Positions 17,975 through 27,031 of a DNA stretch of 64,000 bases are shown piece after piece; the stretch's first letter is position 1; the number at the start of each line of letters is the position of its first letter. Location: contig NZ_SRXT01000004.1 of the NCBI RefSeq assembly GCF_004792685.1, positions 248,001 to 312,000 on the forward strand, in the 5' to 3' direction. The position numbers and the translations under genes are program-made. Source of the DNA: Sphingomonas gei (GTDB lineage: Bacteria; Pseudomonadota; Alphaproteobacteria; Sphingomonadales; Sphingomonadaceae). Below the pieces are notes generated by a model that did not search any database, was not told where the DNA came from, and saw only the letters and a list, made by a program, of their open reading frames with translations.

Positions 17975-18246
17975 TAGAACACCGCCTCGTAACGGATGCC
18001 GCCGCCCTCGCGGCCGACCGGCACGATGAAGATATCCTGCGTCGCGTCGCTGTTGCTGAAGCTATAGGTCGCCTGCGGCAGGACCGGATCGGCGGGCCCC
18101 AGGAATTCCAGTCGAAACGATCCGCCTTCGCGTCCCGAATCGGATAGGGGTTGCACCTTGTCGAGCGCAAGCGGCCAGGCCTGATCTCCGCTCGAGACCG
18201 TATAGACGGTGCCGGCAATGAAATGGGAAAAGCGCAACGCAGTCAC
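17971..18246 (-). CDS. DUF6916-like small protein
   Basis: About 91 residues. The pattern HFIAGTVYTVSSGD ... GSFRLEFLGPADPVLPQATYSF ... DIFIVPVGREGGGIRYEAVFY matches the small beta-rich DUF6916 family that is often encoded beside tail-collar-domain genes. That family recognition is from memory of the pattern, not a search. The GTG at 18246 is chosen because it gives the usual short N-terminus; an upstream ATG at 18354 in the same frame would add 36 unrelated residues. It is convergent with the acetyltransferase and shares CTAG for both stops. Function is unknown. Confidence 0.7.
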   Translation of the reverse strand: MTALRFSHFIAGTVYTVSSGDQAWPLALDKVQPLSDSGREGGSFRLEFLGPADPVLPQATYSFSNSDATQDIFIVPVGREGGGIRYEAVFY

Positions 18247-18419
18247 GAGATGCGAGCCGGCAGCGATGAAACCAGAAGCAAGGCGATATGCATGCCAGAT
18301 TCCTGCGAAGCGATAGGATGCGGAAACTGTGACAGTCCGATTTACCGGTCGCAAGCCCTGTCTTGCAACCTAGCCAGTTCGCTTTAGGCTGCCCCCTCGA
18401 AGCTGTTCGAGGGGGTCTC

Positions 18420-20396
18420 GTGATCAACAAGATCGTGGCAATGAGCTTGCCGCTGTGCCTGGTCGCGCCCGCGGCGGCGCAGACGCCGCAAGCGGCGCAG
18501 TTCGGCGCGCGCGAGGCCGTCCAGCAAATCAGCCTCTCGCCCGATGGCAACCACGTCGCAGTGATACAGCCGGACGGCGGCCCCGGCGCCACGCTCATGA
18601 TCGCCGACCTGGTCGAAGGCGGCGCGATGAAAGGGATATTGCACTCAAGCGGCAAGCCGGACCGCCTGTCCGAATGCCATTGGGCTAGCAACAGCCGGAT
18701 CGTATGCGACATCTTCATGATCCAGCAGGATAGCGTGAAGCTGGCCTTCACGCGGATGGTGTCGCTCAATCTGGACGGATCGGACCTGAAGGTCCTGACC
18801 GCGTCGAATACCCCGCGGTCGCTCGGCGTCGCCCAGTCGGGAGGTGCCATCATTGATTGGGGACCCGAGGGCGCTAACGGCTCGCTGGTGATGACGCGCG
18901 AATTCATTCCAGAGCAGACCACCGGGACACACCTCGCCAGCTCGCGCGAGGGGCTCGGCGTCGAACTCATCGATGCCACCAGCCTGCGGCGCAAAACGCT
19001 CGAGCAGCCCAAGACATCGGCGGTCGACTATATCAGCGACGGCCATGGCAACGTCCGGGTCATGGGGCTTCGCCCCGAACGGACATCGGGCTATTCGGGC
19101 GACATCATCAACTATCATTATCGACTGCCGGGCTCGCGCGACTGGAAGGAGCTCGGCGCGCTCGATGTCGGCGGGGGTATGCCCAAAGGGTTCAATCCCT
19201 ATGCGGTCGATAGCACCGCCAACGTGGTATATGGCTTCGATCGCATCGACGGTCGCAGAGCGTTGTACAGCGTGGCACTCGACGGTACGCTGAAGCGGTC
19301 GCTGGTGCTTTCGCATCCGCAGGTCGATGTCGATAGCCTGATCCGCATCGGGCGGCAGGAGCGCGTGGTGGGCGCGAGCTATGCTACCGACAAGCGGCAG
19401 GTCGAGTTCTTCGATCCCGAACTTCAGCGGTTACGCATCGCGCTGAGCAAGGCGCTTCCGGGCAAGCCGCTGGTCACCTTCGTCGATTCCAACGCCGACG
19501 AGAGCAAGCTGCTGATGTTCGCCGGCAGCGACAATGATCCGGGCACTTATTATCTCTACGATAAAGCGAGCCGGAAGCTCGAGGAAGTGCTGACGAGCCG
19601 ACCGCGACTCGCCGGCGTGGCGCTCGCGAACGTCAAGCCCGTCGAGTTCCCAGCGGCCGACGGAACCCGCATTCCCGGATATCTGACGCTGCCGGCCGGT
19701 AGCGATGGCAGGAATCTTCCCGCCATCGTGATGCCGCATGGCGGCCCGGAGGCACGCGACGAATGGGGTTTCGACTGGCTCGCCCAGTTCTTCGCCGCGC
19801 GCGGCTTCGCAGTGCTCCAGCCCAATTTCCGCGGCTCGAGCGGCTATGGCGATGCCTGGTTCCAGAAGAACGGCTACCAGTCGTGGCGGACCGCGATCGG
19901 CGACGTCAATGACGGCGGACGGTGGCTGGTCGGCCAGGGAATCGGCCGCGCCGACCAACTCGCGATTCTGGGCTGGTCCTATGGCGGCTATGCCGCGCTG
20001 CAATCGTCGGTGCTCGATCCCGATCTGTTCAAGGCGATCGTCGCCATTGCGCCGGTGACCGATCTGGAGACGCTACGCGAGGAATCGCGCGGATATGTCA
20101 ATTTCCCCCAAGTCGACGCGCGCATCGGGCACGGCGATCATGTCCGCGAAGGATCCCCGGCGCGCAATGCCAAAAGGATCAAGGCGCCGGTGCTGCTGTT
20201 CCACGGCGACCAGGACCTGAATGTCGGCATCGGCGAATCGCGGCTGATGGCGGGCAAGCTCCGCGAAGCCGGGGGCAGCGTCGACTTCGTCGAATTCGAC
20301 GGGCTCGATCATTATCTCGACGACGGCACCGCGCGCACGACGATGCTGGCGCGCGCCGACCAGTTCCTGCGGACCTCGCTCAAGCTCAAGCCCTGA
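18420..20396 (+). CDS. Secreted S9-family prolyl oligopeptidase-like peptidase
   Basis: A 658-residue exported serine peptidase. GTG at 18420 behind GAGGGGG gives a signal peptide (VAMSLPLCLVAPAAAQ). The N-terminal part (about 40-390) is a beta-propeller with WD-like SLSPDGNHVAV repeats. The C-terminal alpha/beta-hydrolase domain has the nucleophile in ILGWSYGGYAAL, Asp in LLFHGDQDLNVG and His in DGLDHYLDD. It resembles the dipeptidyl or acylaminoacyl peptidases abundant in sphingomonads. It is a single gene, convergent with rpsD across a shared hairpin terminator. Confidence 0.93.
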   Translation: MINKIVAMSLPLCLVAPAAAQTPQAAQFGAREAVQQISLSPDGNHVAVIQPDGGPGATLMIADLVEGGAMKGILHSSGKPDRLSECHWASNSRIVCDIFMIQQDSVKLAFTRMVSLNLDGSDLKVLTASNTPRSLGVAQSGGAIIDWGPEGANGSLVMTREFIPEQTTGTHLASSREGLGVELIDATSLRRKTLEQPKTSAVDYISDGHGNVRVMGLRPERTSGYSGDIINYHYRLPGSRDWKELGALDVGGGMPKGFNPYAVDSTANVVYGFDRIDGRRALYSVALDGTLKRSLVLSHPQVDVDSLIRIGRQERVVGASYATDKRQVEFFDPELQRLRIALSKALPGKPLVTFVDSNADESKLLMFAGSDNDPGTYYLYDKASRKLEEVLTSRPRLAGVALANVKPVEFPAADGTRIPGYLTLPAGSDGRNLPAIVMPHGGPEARDEWGFDWLAQFFAARGFAVLQPNFRGSSGYGDAWFQKNGYQSWRTAIGDVNDGGRWLVGQGIGRADQLAILGWSYGGYAALQSSVLDPDLFKAIVAIAPVTDLETLREESRGYVNFPQVDARIGHGDHVREGSPARNAKRIKAPVLLFHGDQDLNVGIGESRLMAGKLREAGGSVDFVEFDGLDHYLDDGTARTTMLARADQFLRTSLKLKP

Positions 20397-20400
20397 CACG

Positions 20401-20428
20401 AAAAAGGGCGGTCGCACGCGACCGCCCT
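20401..20428 (-). terminator. Terminator after rpsD (hairpin shared with the S9 peptidase gene)
   Basis: GGGCGGTCGC and GCGACCGCCC form a stem at 20406-20427. Read on the minus strand it is followed by TTTTT, giving a strong intrinsic terminator for rpsD. On the plus strand the T-run is weak (TTGTTT), so it may also end the peptidase transcript less efficiently. Confidence 0.9.
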
Positions 20429-20453
20429 TGTTTCTCCCGGACCGGATCCGAAT

Positions 20454-21068
20454 TTAGCGCGAGTAGAACTCGACGACCAGATTCGGCTCCATGCGCACCG
20501 GATAGGGCACTTCGTCGAGCGTCGGAATGCGCGTGAAGGTGATCTTCGAAGCGCCCTCGGGAACGACATAATCGGGAATGTCGCGCTCGGACAGGCTCTG
20601 TGCTTCCATCACCAGCGCCATTTCCTGCGCCTTGGACGAAAGCGACACGATCTGGCCGGGCTTGATGCGACGCGAACCGATGTTGCACTTGTCGCCATCG
20701 ACGCGGACATGGCCGTGATTGACCAGCTGGCGCGCGGCAAAGATCGTCGGCGCGAACTTGGCGCGATAGACGATCATGTCGAGACGCATTTCGAGCAGGC
20801 CGATCAGGTTCTGGCCGGTGTCGCCCTTCATCTTCGAAGCGTCTTCGTACGAGCGCTTGAACTGCTTCTCGGTGATGTCGCCGTAATAGCCCTTGAGCTT
20901 CTGCTTGGCGCGCAGCTGGATGCCGAAGTCCGACATCTTGCCCTTGCGGCGCTGGCCGTGCTGGCCGGGGCCGTATTCACGCTTGTTGACCGGGCTCTTC
21001 GGGCGACCCCAGATGTTCTCGCCCATCCGGCGGTCGAGCTTGTGCTTGGCGCTGGAGCGCTTCGACAT
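20454..21068 (-). CDS. rpsD: 30S ribosomal protein S4
   Basis: A 204-residue S4, one of the first proteins to bind 16S r[23 protein letters not shown], the [18 protein letters not shown] loop, and the S4 RNA-binding domain [21 protein letters not shown] are intact, ending NLVVEFYSR. In alphaproteobacteria rpsD often stands alone, as here, rather than in the alpha operon. Its promoter should lie in the 177-nt gap before the chorismate mutase gene, to which it is divergent. Confidence 0.97.
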   Translation of the reverse strand: MSKRSSAKHKLDRRMGENIWGRPKSPVNKREYGPGQHGQRRKGKMSDFGIQLRAKQKLKGYYGDITEKQFKRSYEDASKMKGDTGQNLIGLLEMRLDMIVYRAKFAPTIFAARQLVNHGHVRVDGDKCNIGSRRIKPGQIVSLSSKAQEMALVMEAQSLSERDIPDYVVPEGASKITFTRIPTLDEVPYPVRMEPNLVVEFYSR

Positions 21069-21245
21069 AGATGATCCTTTGCAATACGAACGACGTTGTT
21101 CCCGGTACTCGCTCTACTTGCTCATCGCTGAGGGCAGGGCCACCGCTTCACCGGGGTGCGGGGCCATTGCGAAGGCGCGCGGTTAGCGGCTGGGTGGTGC
21201 CGAGTCAAGCTGGACAGGCGCGCGGCCACCCGCCAATGGCATGCC

Positions 21246-21548
21246 ATGCAAGACACTGTCGATCCCGAAGACTGCACGACGATGGTCGAGGTCCGCGCTG
21301 GCGTCGATGCAGTCGACCGCGCGCTGGTCGGCCTGCTCGCGCGCCGCTTCGGCTATATGGAGGCCGCCGCGCGCATCAAACCCGAGCGCGGCCATGTTCG
21401 CGACGAGGCCCGCAAGGCACAGGTCATTGCGAATGCGCGTGCGCATGCCCGCGCTGCCGGCGTCCCCGAGCAAGCCGTGGCCGATCTGTGGGAGCGACTG
21501 GTCGAGGCCTCGATCGCTTATGAGCTCGAGGCGTTCGACCGACGCTGA
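21246..21548 (+). CDS. Chorismate mutase, AroQ class
   Basis: A 100-residue monofunctional AroQ-fold enzyme that rearranges chorismate to prephenate in phenylalanine and tyrosine synthesis. The helical pattern MVEVRAGVDAVDRALVGLLARRFGYMEAAARIK and the later VRDEARKAQVIANAR and VPEQAVADLWERLVEASIAYE carry the Arg, Lys, Asp and Glu positions of the active site. Absence of a signal peptide argues for the cytoplasmic form. The ATG at 21246 is used; ATG at 21282 is an alternative that still keeps the domain. Confidence 0.9.
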   Translation: MQDTVDPEDCTTMVEVRAGVDAVDRALVGLLARRFGYMEAAARIKPERGHVRDEARKAQVIANARAHARAAGVPEQAVADLWERLVEASIAYELEAFDRR

Positions 21549-21558
21549 ACAGCGTTCG

Positions 21559-21822
21559 TCAGAAGGGCGTTGCCGCGCCGGGGGCGGTGTCGGTCCGCCG
21601 CATCTGGTCGAGATCGCGTTTGGACTTCTCCGCGTCGATCTTGGCTTCCCATTTGGTCATGCAATAGCGCGTCTTGCGCAGCCGCGACCCGGTGGTGCCG
21701 GTCACCTTGCAGACGGGCTTCTCGTCCGGCTTCGCGGTCTCGGCCGGCGGCGACGCGTCCTGTGCGAGCGCAGCCGACGGCGCGGCCAGCGCGATCATCG
21801 CGATCAGGGGCAAGAAACGCAT
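21559..21822 (-). CDS. Small exported protein, unknown function
   Basis: An 87-residue protein with a signal peptide (FLPLIAMIALAAPSAALAQ) and a mature part of about 66 residues. The mature part contains KPVCKVTGTTGSRLRKTRYCMTKWEW-type spacing: two cysteines 17 residues apart that could form a disulfide in the periplasm. Similar short exported proteins are frequent in sphingomonads, but I know of no assigned function. It is convergent with the chorismate mutase gene (10 nt apart) and lies downstream of the trmJ operon with a 68-nt gap. Confidence 0.75.
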   Translation of the reverse strand: MRFLPLIAMIALAAPSAALAQDASPPAETAKPDEKPVCKVTGTTGSRLRKTRYCMTKWEAKIDAEKSKRDLDQMRRTDTAPGAATPF

Positions 21823-21890
21823 CGAGATCTCCCGGTTCAGTCGGAGCGATTAAAGCGCATCTCCGCTCGGGAGACAATATCGTCGCGCGA

Positions 21891-22610
21891 TCAGTTGCTG
21901 CGATGCGTCTTTTTGCCGTCGAGTGCGGAGAACACGCCGCGCAGCGTGCGCACTTCCTGCGAAGTCCAGCCCGGCTTGGTTAGCAGGCTGCGCAGCGTCC
22001 GGCGATTGACCGGCACGCGGTGCGGCGGAAAATAATAGCCCAATTGCTCGAGCATCGCGTCGAGCTGGCCAATCATCCCTTCCAGCTCCTCTTGCGGCGC
22101 CGGCGGATCGAGCTCGGTGGCGGGTGGGCTGGCCAGCGCCGCGCCCTTCGACCACTCATACGCGACGAGGATCACCGCTTGCGCGAGATTGAGCGAACCG
22201 AATTCGGGATTGATCGGGACGGTGATGATCGTGCGAGCGAGCGCGACATCGTCGGTTTCGAGCCCTGAACGCTCGGGGCCGAACAGGATCGCCGAGCGCT
22301 CGGCCGCGCCGCGGATCTCGGCCGCGGCGGTCTCGGGGGTAACCACGGGCTTGGTCACCCCGCGCTTGCGCACCGTGGTGGCATAGACGTGCCCGCAATC
22401 GGCAACCGCTTCGGCGACGCTGGCGAAGACCTGCGCCTTTTCGAGTACCACGTCCGCGCCGCTCGCGGCGGGCCCCGCCGACGGATTGGGCCAGCCATCG
22501 CGCGGAGTGACGAGGCGCATTTCGGTCAGCCCGAAATTGAGCATCGCGCGCGCGGCCTTGCCGATATTCTCGCCCAGTTGCGGGCGGACGAGGACGATGA
22601 CCGGGTTCAC
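21891..22610 (-). CDS. trmJ: tRNA (cytidine/uridine-2'-O-)-methyltransferase TrmJ-like (SpoU family)
   Basis: A 239-residue SPOUT methyltransferase that 2'-O-methylates tRNA, probably at position 32. The knotted-fold motifs are visible: [35 protein letters not shown] and [27 protein letters not shown] motif 3 ([14 protein letters not shown]). It starts with GTG at 22610, overlapping the nrdR stop as GTGA. It is the last gene of the rpiB-glyA-nrdR-trmJ run, a frequent order in sphingomonads. Confidence 0.9.
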   Translation of the reverse strand: MNPVIVLVRPQLGENIGKAARAMLNFGLTEMRLVTPRDGWPNPSAGPAASGADVVLEKAQVFASVAEAVADCGHVYATTVRKRGVTKPVVTPETAAAEIRGAAERSAILFGPERSGLETDDVALARTIITVPINPEFGSLNLAQAVILVAYEWSKGAALASPPATELDPPAPQEELEGMIGQLDAMLEQLGYYFPPHRVPVNRRTLRSLLTKPGWTSQEVRTLRGVFSALDGKKTHRSN

Positions 22611-23068
22611 GTCTTGCCCGCCTCGGTCACGTTGCCGGCGAATTCCTCGAAATCCTTGGCCTCGCGGAAGTCCTTATAAACCGAGGCGAAGCGGATATAG
22701 GCGACCGAATCCAGCCCCTTGAGCCCGTCCATCACCATCTCGCCGATCCGCTGTGACGGGATTTCGCTGTCGCCCAGCGTCTCGAGCTGGCGCTGGATGC
22801 CGGAGACCAGCCGCTCGATCTGCGCCGACGTCACCGGGCGCTTGCGCGCGGCGAGCGTCACCGATCGGATCAGCTTGTCGCGCTCGAACGGCTCACGCCG
22901 GTCCTGGTTCTTGACCACCGTCAAGTCGCGCAGCTGGATCCGCTCGAACGTCGTGAAGCGCGCGGCGCACGCTTCGCATTGCCGCCGCCGCCGGATCGCC
23001 GCCCCGTCTTCGGTGGGGCGGCTGTCCTTCACCTGGCTGTCTTCATTTCCGCAGAACGGGCAGCGCAA
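22607..23068 (-). CDS. nrdR: Transcriptional repressor NrdR
   Basis: A 153-residue zinc-ribbon/ATP-cone repressor that controls ribonucleotide reductase genes in response to ATP and d[45 protein letters not shown] contains the four-cysteine ribbon, and the ATP cone runs from [17 protein letters not shown] to about residue 140. The canonical N-terminus MRCPFC requires a TTG start at 23068, directly after the glyA TAA with no gap. No ATG or GTG fits. Translation is therefore probably coupled to glyA. Confidence 0.94.
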   Translation of the reverse strand: MRCPFCGNEDSQVKDSRPTEDGAAIRRRRQCEACAARFTTFERIQLRDLTVVKNQDRREPFERDKLIRSVTLAARKRPVTSAQIERLVSGIQRQLETLGDSEIPSQRIGEMVMDGLKGLDSVAYIRFASVYKDFREAKDFEEFAGNVTEAGKT

Positions 23069-24379
23069 TTAGAGCTCCGGATAGATGGGGAAGCGTTCGC
23101 ACAGCGCACGAACGCGTTCGCGGACATTGGCCTCGACTTGCGCGTCGCCCTGCTCGCCATTCTTGCGAAGCCCGTCGAGCACGTCTGCGACCATATTGCC
23201 GATCTCGCGGAACTCGCCGGTGCCGAAGCCGCGCGTGGTGCCGGCGGGCGAGCCGACGCGGATGCCGCTGGTCTTGACCGGCGGCAGCGGATCGTTGGGA
23301 ATGCCGTTCTTGTTGCAAGTGATCGCCGCACGCTCGAGCGCTTCGTCGGCATCTCTTCCGGTGACGCCCAGCGGGGTGAGGTCGACCAGCGCCAAGTGCG
23401 TGTCGGTGCCGCCCGAGACGAGGTTGGCGCCGCGCTCCTTGAGTGTCGCCGCCAGCACCTTGGCGTTCTCGACCACCGCCGTGATGTAGCTCTTGTAATC
23501 GGGGCGCAGCGCCTCGCCGAACGCGACTGCCTTGGCGGCGATCACGTGCATCAGCGGGCCGCCTTGCAGGCCGGGGAACACCGCGCTGTTGATTTTCTTG
23601 GCGATCGCCTCGTCATCGGTCAGCACCATGCCGCCGCGGGGGCCGCGCAGCGTCTTGTGCGTGGTGGTGGTGACGACATGCGCATGGCCGAACGGTGTCG
23701 GATGCGCGCCGCCCGCGACCAGTCCGGCGAAATGGGCCATGTCGACCATGAAGATCGCCCCGACTTCATCCGCGATCGCGCGGAACTTGGCGAAGTCGAT
23801 GATCCGCGGATAGGCCGAGCCGCCGGCAATGATCAGCTTCGGGCGGTGCTCCTTGGCGAGCGCCTCGACCTGGTCGAAGTCGATCAGATGCGTGCTCGGA
23901 TCGACGCCGTACGGCACCGCATTGAACCATTTGCCCGACATCGCCGCCTTGGCGCCGTGGGTCAGATGGCCGCCGGCATCGAGGCTGAGCCCCATGATCG
24001 TGTCGCCGGGCTTGGTCAGCGCGAGCATCACCGCGCCATTGGCCTGCGCGCCCGAATGCGGCTGGACGTTGACGAAGCCGCAGCCGAACAATTGCTTGGC
24101 GCGCTCGATCGCCAGCGTCTCGACTTCGTCGGACGGGTGGCAACCCTGATAATAACGCTTGCCGGGATAGCCCTCGGCATATTTGTTGGTGAACACCGAG
24201 CCCTGGGCTTCGAGCACTGCCTTGGAGACGATGTTCTCGCTGGCGATCAGCTCGATCTGGTGCTGCTCGCGTTCCAGTTCGTGGCGCACCCCGGCAAAGA
24301 CCTGCGGATCGACATCGGCCAGGCTCTTGGTGAAGAAGCCGTCGGGCTGCAGCCCGGCCATCTGGGGGTTGGTGCTCAT
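23069..24379 (-). CDS. glyA: Serine hydroxymethyltransferase
   Basis: A PLP enzyme interconverting serine and glycine with transfer of a one-carbon unit to tetrahydrofolate. The 436 residues include the family landmarks [47 protein letters not shown] and the PLP-lysine segment [15 protein letters not shown], plus the C-terminal [10 protein letters not shown]. The ATG at 24379 overlaps the rpiB stop (ATGA) and follows GAAAGGAGC. The same frame extends further upstream inside rpiB, but that part is antisense noise. Confidence 0.97.
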   Translation of the reverse strand: MSTNPQMAGLQPDGFFTKSLADVDPQVFAGVRHELEREQHQIELIASENIVSKAVLEAQGSVFTNKYAEGYPGKRYYQGCHPSDEVETLAIERAKQLFGCGFVNVQPHSGAQANGAVMLALTKPGDTIMGLSLDAGGHLTHGAKAAMSGKWFNAVPYGVDPSTHLIDFDQVEALAKEHRPKLIIAGGSAYPRIIDFAKFRAIADEVGAIFMVDMAHFAGLVAGGAHPTPFGHAHVVTTTTHKTLRGPRGGMVLTDDEAIAKKINSAVFPGLQGGPLMHVIAAKAVAFGEALRPDYKSYITAVVENAKVLAATLKERGANLVSGGTDTHLALVDLTPLGVTGRDADEALERAAITCNKNGIPNDPLPPVKTSGIRVGSPAGTTRGFGTGEFREIGNMVADVLDGLRKNGEQGDAQVEANVRERVRALCERFPIYPEL

Positions 24380-24828
24380 GCGGGGCTCCTTTCGGGATGG
24401 CTGAGTTTGTCCACGCGCCGCTGGTGGCGGTCGCCGAGGAAGTCGGTGTCGAGGAAGGCGGTGACGCACGCCTTGGCCATTTCGGTGCCGATCAGGCGTG
24501 CGCCGAGCGCCACGACATTGGCGTCGTTGTGCTGGCGCGCGAGGCTGGCCGAAAGCGGCTCGGAGACGAGCGCGCAGCGGGCTGCCGGATTGCGATTGAC
24601 TGCGATCGAGATGCCGATGCCGGATCCGCACAGCGCCACGCCGAGATCGGCTTCGCCCTGTGCGATCGCGCCGGCGAGGGCATAGCCAAAATCGGGATAA
24701 TCGACGCTGTCGGCGTTGGCGGGGCCGAGATCGAGCACCTCATGGCCTTCGCCACGCAACCATTCGGCGAGTTCCGATTTCATGACGAAGGCGGCATGAT
24801 CCGAGGCTATGGCGATACGGCGCGGCAT
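24376..24828 (-). CDS. rpiB: Ribose-5-phosphate isomerase B
   Basis: A 150-residue RpiB/LacA-type isomerase of the pentose phosphate pathway. [14 protein letters not shown] holds the substrate-binding Asp-His. [16 protein letters not shown] and the active-site [21 protein letters not shown] loop with its catalytic cysteine follow, then [15 protein letters not shown]. The gene precedes glyA with a 4-bp overlap, an arrangement shared by many alphaproteobacteria. Its upstream gap to the divergent lipoprotein gene is 61 nt. Confidence 0.95.
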   Translation of the reverse strand: MPRRIAIASDHAAFVMKSELAEWLRGEGHEVLDLGPANADSVDYPDFGYALAGAIAQGEADLGVALCGSGIGISIAVNRNPAARCALVSEPLSASLARQHNDANVVALGARLIGTEMAKACVTAFLDTDFLGDRHQRRVDKLSHPERSPA

Positions 24829-24889
24829 GCCGCGCTCCCTACGCCCTCGGGCCTGTGCTGGCTAGACGGGACAATCTCTGGAGACCGAA

Positions 24890-25159
24890 ATGCGCAAATC
24901 ACTTCTCGCCCTGGCGCCTGCGCTCGCGCTTGGCCTCGCTCTGGGCGCCTGCTCGGAGAGTTCGCAGAACAATCTGGCGAGCGCGGTCGAAGACACGGGC
25001 GATAGCCTCGAAAATGCCGCCGCCAAGACCGGTGACATGATCGAGAACGGCGCCGATCGCGCAGGCCGGGCGATCGAGAATACCGCCGACGACGTCGGCG
25101 ACACCCTTGCCGAGGGCACCCGTGACGCTGGCAACGCGATCGACAACAACACCCGCTGA
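24890..25159 (+). CDS. Small lipoprotein with amphipathic Ala/Asn-rich repeats
   Basis: An 89-residue protein with a lipoprotein signal ending LGLALGACSE. The mature part is a run of related 11-residue-like units (DTGDSLENAAAKTGDMIEN, GADRAGRAIENTADDVGDTL) suggesting one long amphipathic helix, as in small envelope stress lipoproteins. There is no catalytic domain. It is followed after about 50 nt by a second lipoprotein gene with a similar N-terminal segment. Function is unknown. Expression may respond to envelope or osmotic stress, but no regulatory site is recognised. Confidence 0.8.
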   Translation: MRKSLLALAPALALGLALGACSESSQNNLASAVEDTGDSLENAAAKTGDMIENGADRAGRAIENTADDVGDTLAEGTRDAGNAIDNNTR

Positions 25160-25211
25160 TTCGAACATCGCCCGCGCCGCATTGGCGCGGGCGGCCACTG
25201 GAGAAAATGTG

Positions 25212-25670
25212 ATGCGCCTCGCGATTTTTGCGCCGCTCGTGCTTGGCCTTTCGGCTTGCAGCACGGCCGACCAGACTGCCCAGGAGAGCGGCAACGCCGT
25301 CGCATCGACCGGAGCGGCGGTCGCCAACGCCGTCGAGCAAGGCGCTGATTCGCTCGGCAATACCGTCTCCGACATCGCCGCTCCGGTCGATCGCAACGCC
25401 TGGATCGGCCGCTGGATCGGAGTCGAAGGCACCTATCTCGTCATCGCCAAAGGCGACGGCCCCGGCCGATACAAGCTCGAGATGCAATACACGCTCGACG
25501 ACAAGGGCAGCTTCGAAGGCACCGGCAGGGATGCCGGCATCGCCTTCCGCCGCCCCGACGGCGCGCAGGTGCTGCGTGCCACCGATGGCGTTGCGACCGG
25601 GCTCAAATATCTTGCCGGGAAGAAAGACTGCCTCACCGTGAAGCCAGGCGAAGGCTATTGCCGCGGCTGA
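25212..25670 (+). CDS. Lipoprotein with amphipathic repeat and C-terminal beta domain
   Basis: A 152-residue lipoprotein (LGLSACSTA lipobox). Residues 18-60 repeat the style of the preceding gene (ESGNAVASTGAAVANAVEQGADSLGNTVSD). Residues 65-152 form a compact domain beginning NAWIGRWIGVEGTYLVIAKGDGPGRYKLEM and ending KKDCLTVKPGEGYCRG, where the two cysteines may pair. The GRWIGVEG...L.I pattern looks like a small lipocalin-like or beta-barrel fold. No function is assigned. It probably shares a transcript with the upstream lipoprotein. Confidence 0.8.
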   Translation: MRLAIFAPLVLGLSACSTADQTAQESGNAVASTGAAVANAVEQGADSLGNTVSDIAAPVDRNAWIGRWIGVEGTYLVIAKGDGPGRYKLEMQYTLDDKGSFEGTGRDAGIAFRRPDGAQVLRATDGVATGLKYLAGKKDCLTVKPGEGYCRG

Positions 25671-25703
25671 CGTAAATCCGCGTGCGCGAGGGCGCTGGGC
25701 CGG

Positions 25704-25721
25704 TTGACAAGAATCTGTCAT
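25704..25721 (+). promoter_or_regulatory. Candidate Pho box upstream of btaA
   Basis: TTGACAA-GAAT-CTGTCAT shows two 7-nt units 11 nt apart, the geometry of a PhoB binding site. The second unit is a perfect CTGTCAT; the first matches four of seven positions. It lies 66 nt before the btaA start. Betaine lipid synthesis in other alphaproteobacteria is induced by phosphate starvation through PhoB, so the site fits the gene. The first unit also reads as a -35 TTGACA. Confidence 0.5.
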
Positions 25722-25786
25722 ACGGCCGGGCTAGTGCGAGGCTTCGCCCGGCGCATGCTGCGGGCGTCCACTCATGGAGGCCGGCC

Positions 25787-27031
25787 ATGCGAACTATTGC
25801 CAAAGCGCCCAAAAACGGCGCCGTGCGAGGTGCGGTGCACCGGCACGAACATCTTAGCAAGGAAGGCCTGCTCGAGCGCGCCTTCACCTTTGCGTTCCGC
25901 GGCCTCGTCTACGCCCAGATCTGGGAAGACCCGGAGATCGACATGGAGGCGCTGGCGATTACGCCCGATAGCCATGTCGTCACCATCGCTTCGGGCGGGT
26001 GCAACGTCTTCTCTTATCTGACGGCGAATCCCAGAGCGATCACCGCGGTCGATCTAAATCCCGCCCACATCGCGCTCAACAAGCTCAAGCAGGCGGCGGC
26101 GCAGCGGCTGCCCGATTATGCCAGCTTCCGCGGCTTCTTCGCCGATGCCGACCGCGCGGAGAATGTCGATCTCTACAAGCGCCATTTGCGCGATCACCTC
26201 GACGAGACGACGCGCGCGTATTGGGACGCCCGCGACTGGAGCGGACGCCGCCGCATCTCGGGCTTCGCCACCGGCTTTTATCGCCGCGGGCTGCTCGGCC
26301 GCCTGATCGGCTTCGCGCATTTCCTCGGCAAGGTTTACCGCATCGATCCGCGCGAGATCCTCGAGGCGCAAACCCGCGAGGAGCAGCGCGCGATCTTCGA
26401 GACGCGCTATGCACCCTTTTTCGAGAAGAAGTTCTTCCGCTGGCTCGTCGATCAGCCGGCGGCCCTGTTCGGCTTCGGCATCCCGCCCGTGCAATATGAC
26501 CTGCTCAAGGCCGACGACGCGCAGGGCATCACCGGCGCACTGAAGAGCCGCCTGCGCAAGCTCGCCTGCGACTTCGATCTCAAGGACAATTATTACGCGT
26601 GGCAGGCGTTCGGCCGCGGCTATGGCAAGCATGCCGACGCGCCGCTGCCGCCCTATCTCCAGGCGGGGCGATACGACGAAGTGCATGCGCGTGCCAGTAG
26701 GGTCGAGGTTCGCCACCAGAACATGGCCGATTATCTCGAGAGCATGCCGGCGCAGTCGCTCGACCGCTATGTGCTGCTCGACGCGCAGGACTGGATGACC
26801 GATGCGCAGCTGACCCGGATCTGGAGCGAGATCACCCGCACTGCCAAGCCCGGCGCGCGGGTGCTGTATCGCACCGCAGCGGTGCCCGACGTCGTGGTGG
26901 GGCATGTGGCGCCGGCGATCCTCGACCAGTGGCAATATGCCGATCCGGCGCAACTCGCCGACTGGACCCGCCGCGATCGCTCCTCGGTCTATGGCGCAAC
27001 GCACCTGTGGACGCTGAAGCCGCATCTATGA
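25787..27031 (+). CDS. btaA: S-adenosylmethionine:diacylglycerol 3-amino-3-carboxypropyltransferase (BtaA-like, DUF3419)
   Basis: Transfers the aminocarboxypropyl group of S-adenosylmethionine to diacylglycerol, giving diacylglyceryl-homoserine, the first step to the betaine lipid DGTS. The 414 residues contain FRGLVYAQIWEDPEIDMEAL, the SAM-binding VVTIASGGCNVFSYLTANPRAITAVDLNPAHIALNKLKQ, and the C-terminal YVLLDAQDWM and VLYRTAAVPDVV, characteristic of DUF3419 proteins. The ATG at 25787 follows GGAGG by 6 nt. Its stop overlaps the next methyltransferase start (ATGA). The combination with the neighbour makes the BtaA role likely; some DUF3419 proteins have not been tested. Confidence 0.88.
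   Translation: MRTIAKAPKNGAVRGAVHRHEHLSKEGLLERAFTFAFRGLVYAQIWEDPEIDMEALAITPDSHVVTIASGGCNVFSYLTANPRAITAVDLNPAHIALNKLKQAAAQRLPDYASFRGFFADADRAENVDLYKRHLRDHLDETTRAYWDARDWSGRRRISGFATGFYRRGLLGRLIGFAHFLGKVYRIDPREILEAQTREEQRAIFETRYAPFFEKKFFRWLVDQPAALFGFGIPPVQYDLLKADDAQGITGALKSRLRKLACDFDLKDNYYAWQAFGRGYGKHADAPLPPYLQAGRYDEVHARASRVEVRHQNMADYLESMPAQSLDRYVLLDAQDWMTDAQLTRIWSEITRTAKPGARVLYRTAAVPDVVVGHVAPAILDQWQYADPAQLADWTRRDRSSVYGATHLWTLKPHL

Noticed and set aside
22979..24685. 568-residue plus-strand open frame opposite glyA and rpiB
   Set aside because: Shadow of strongly conserved genes on the other strand.
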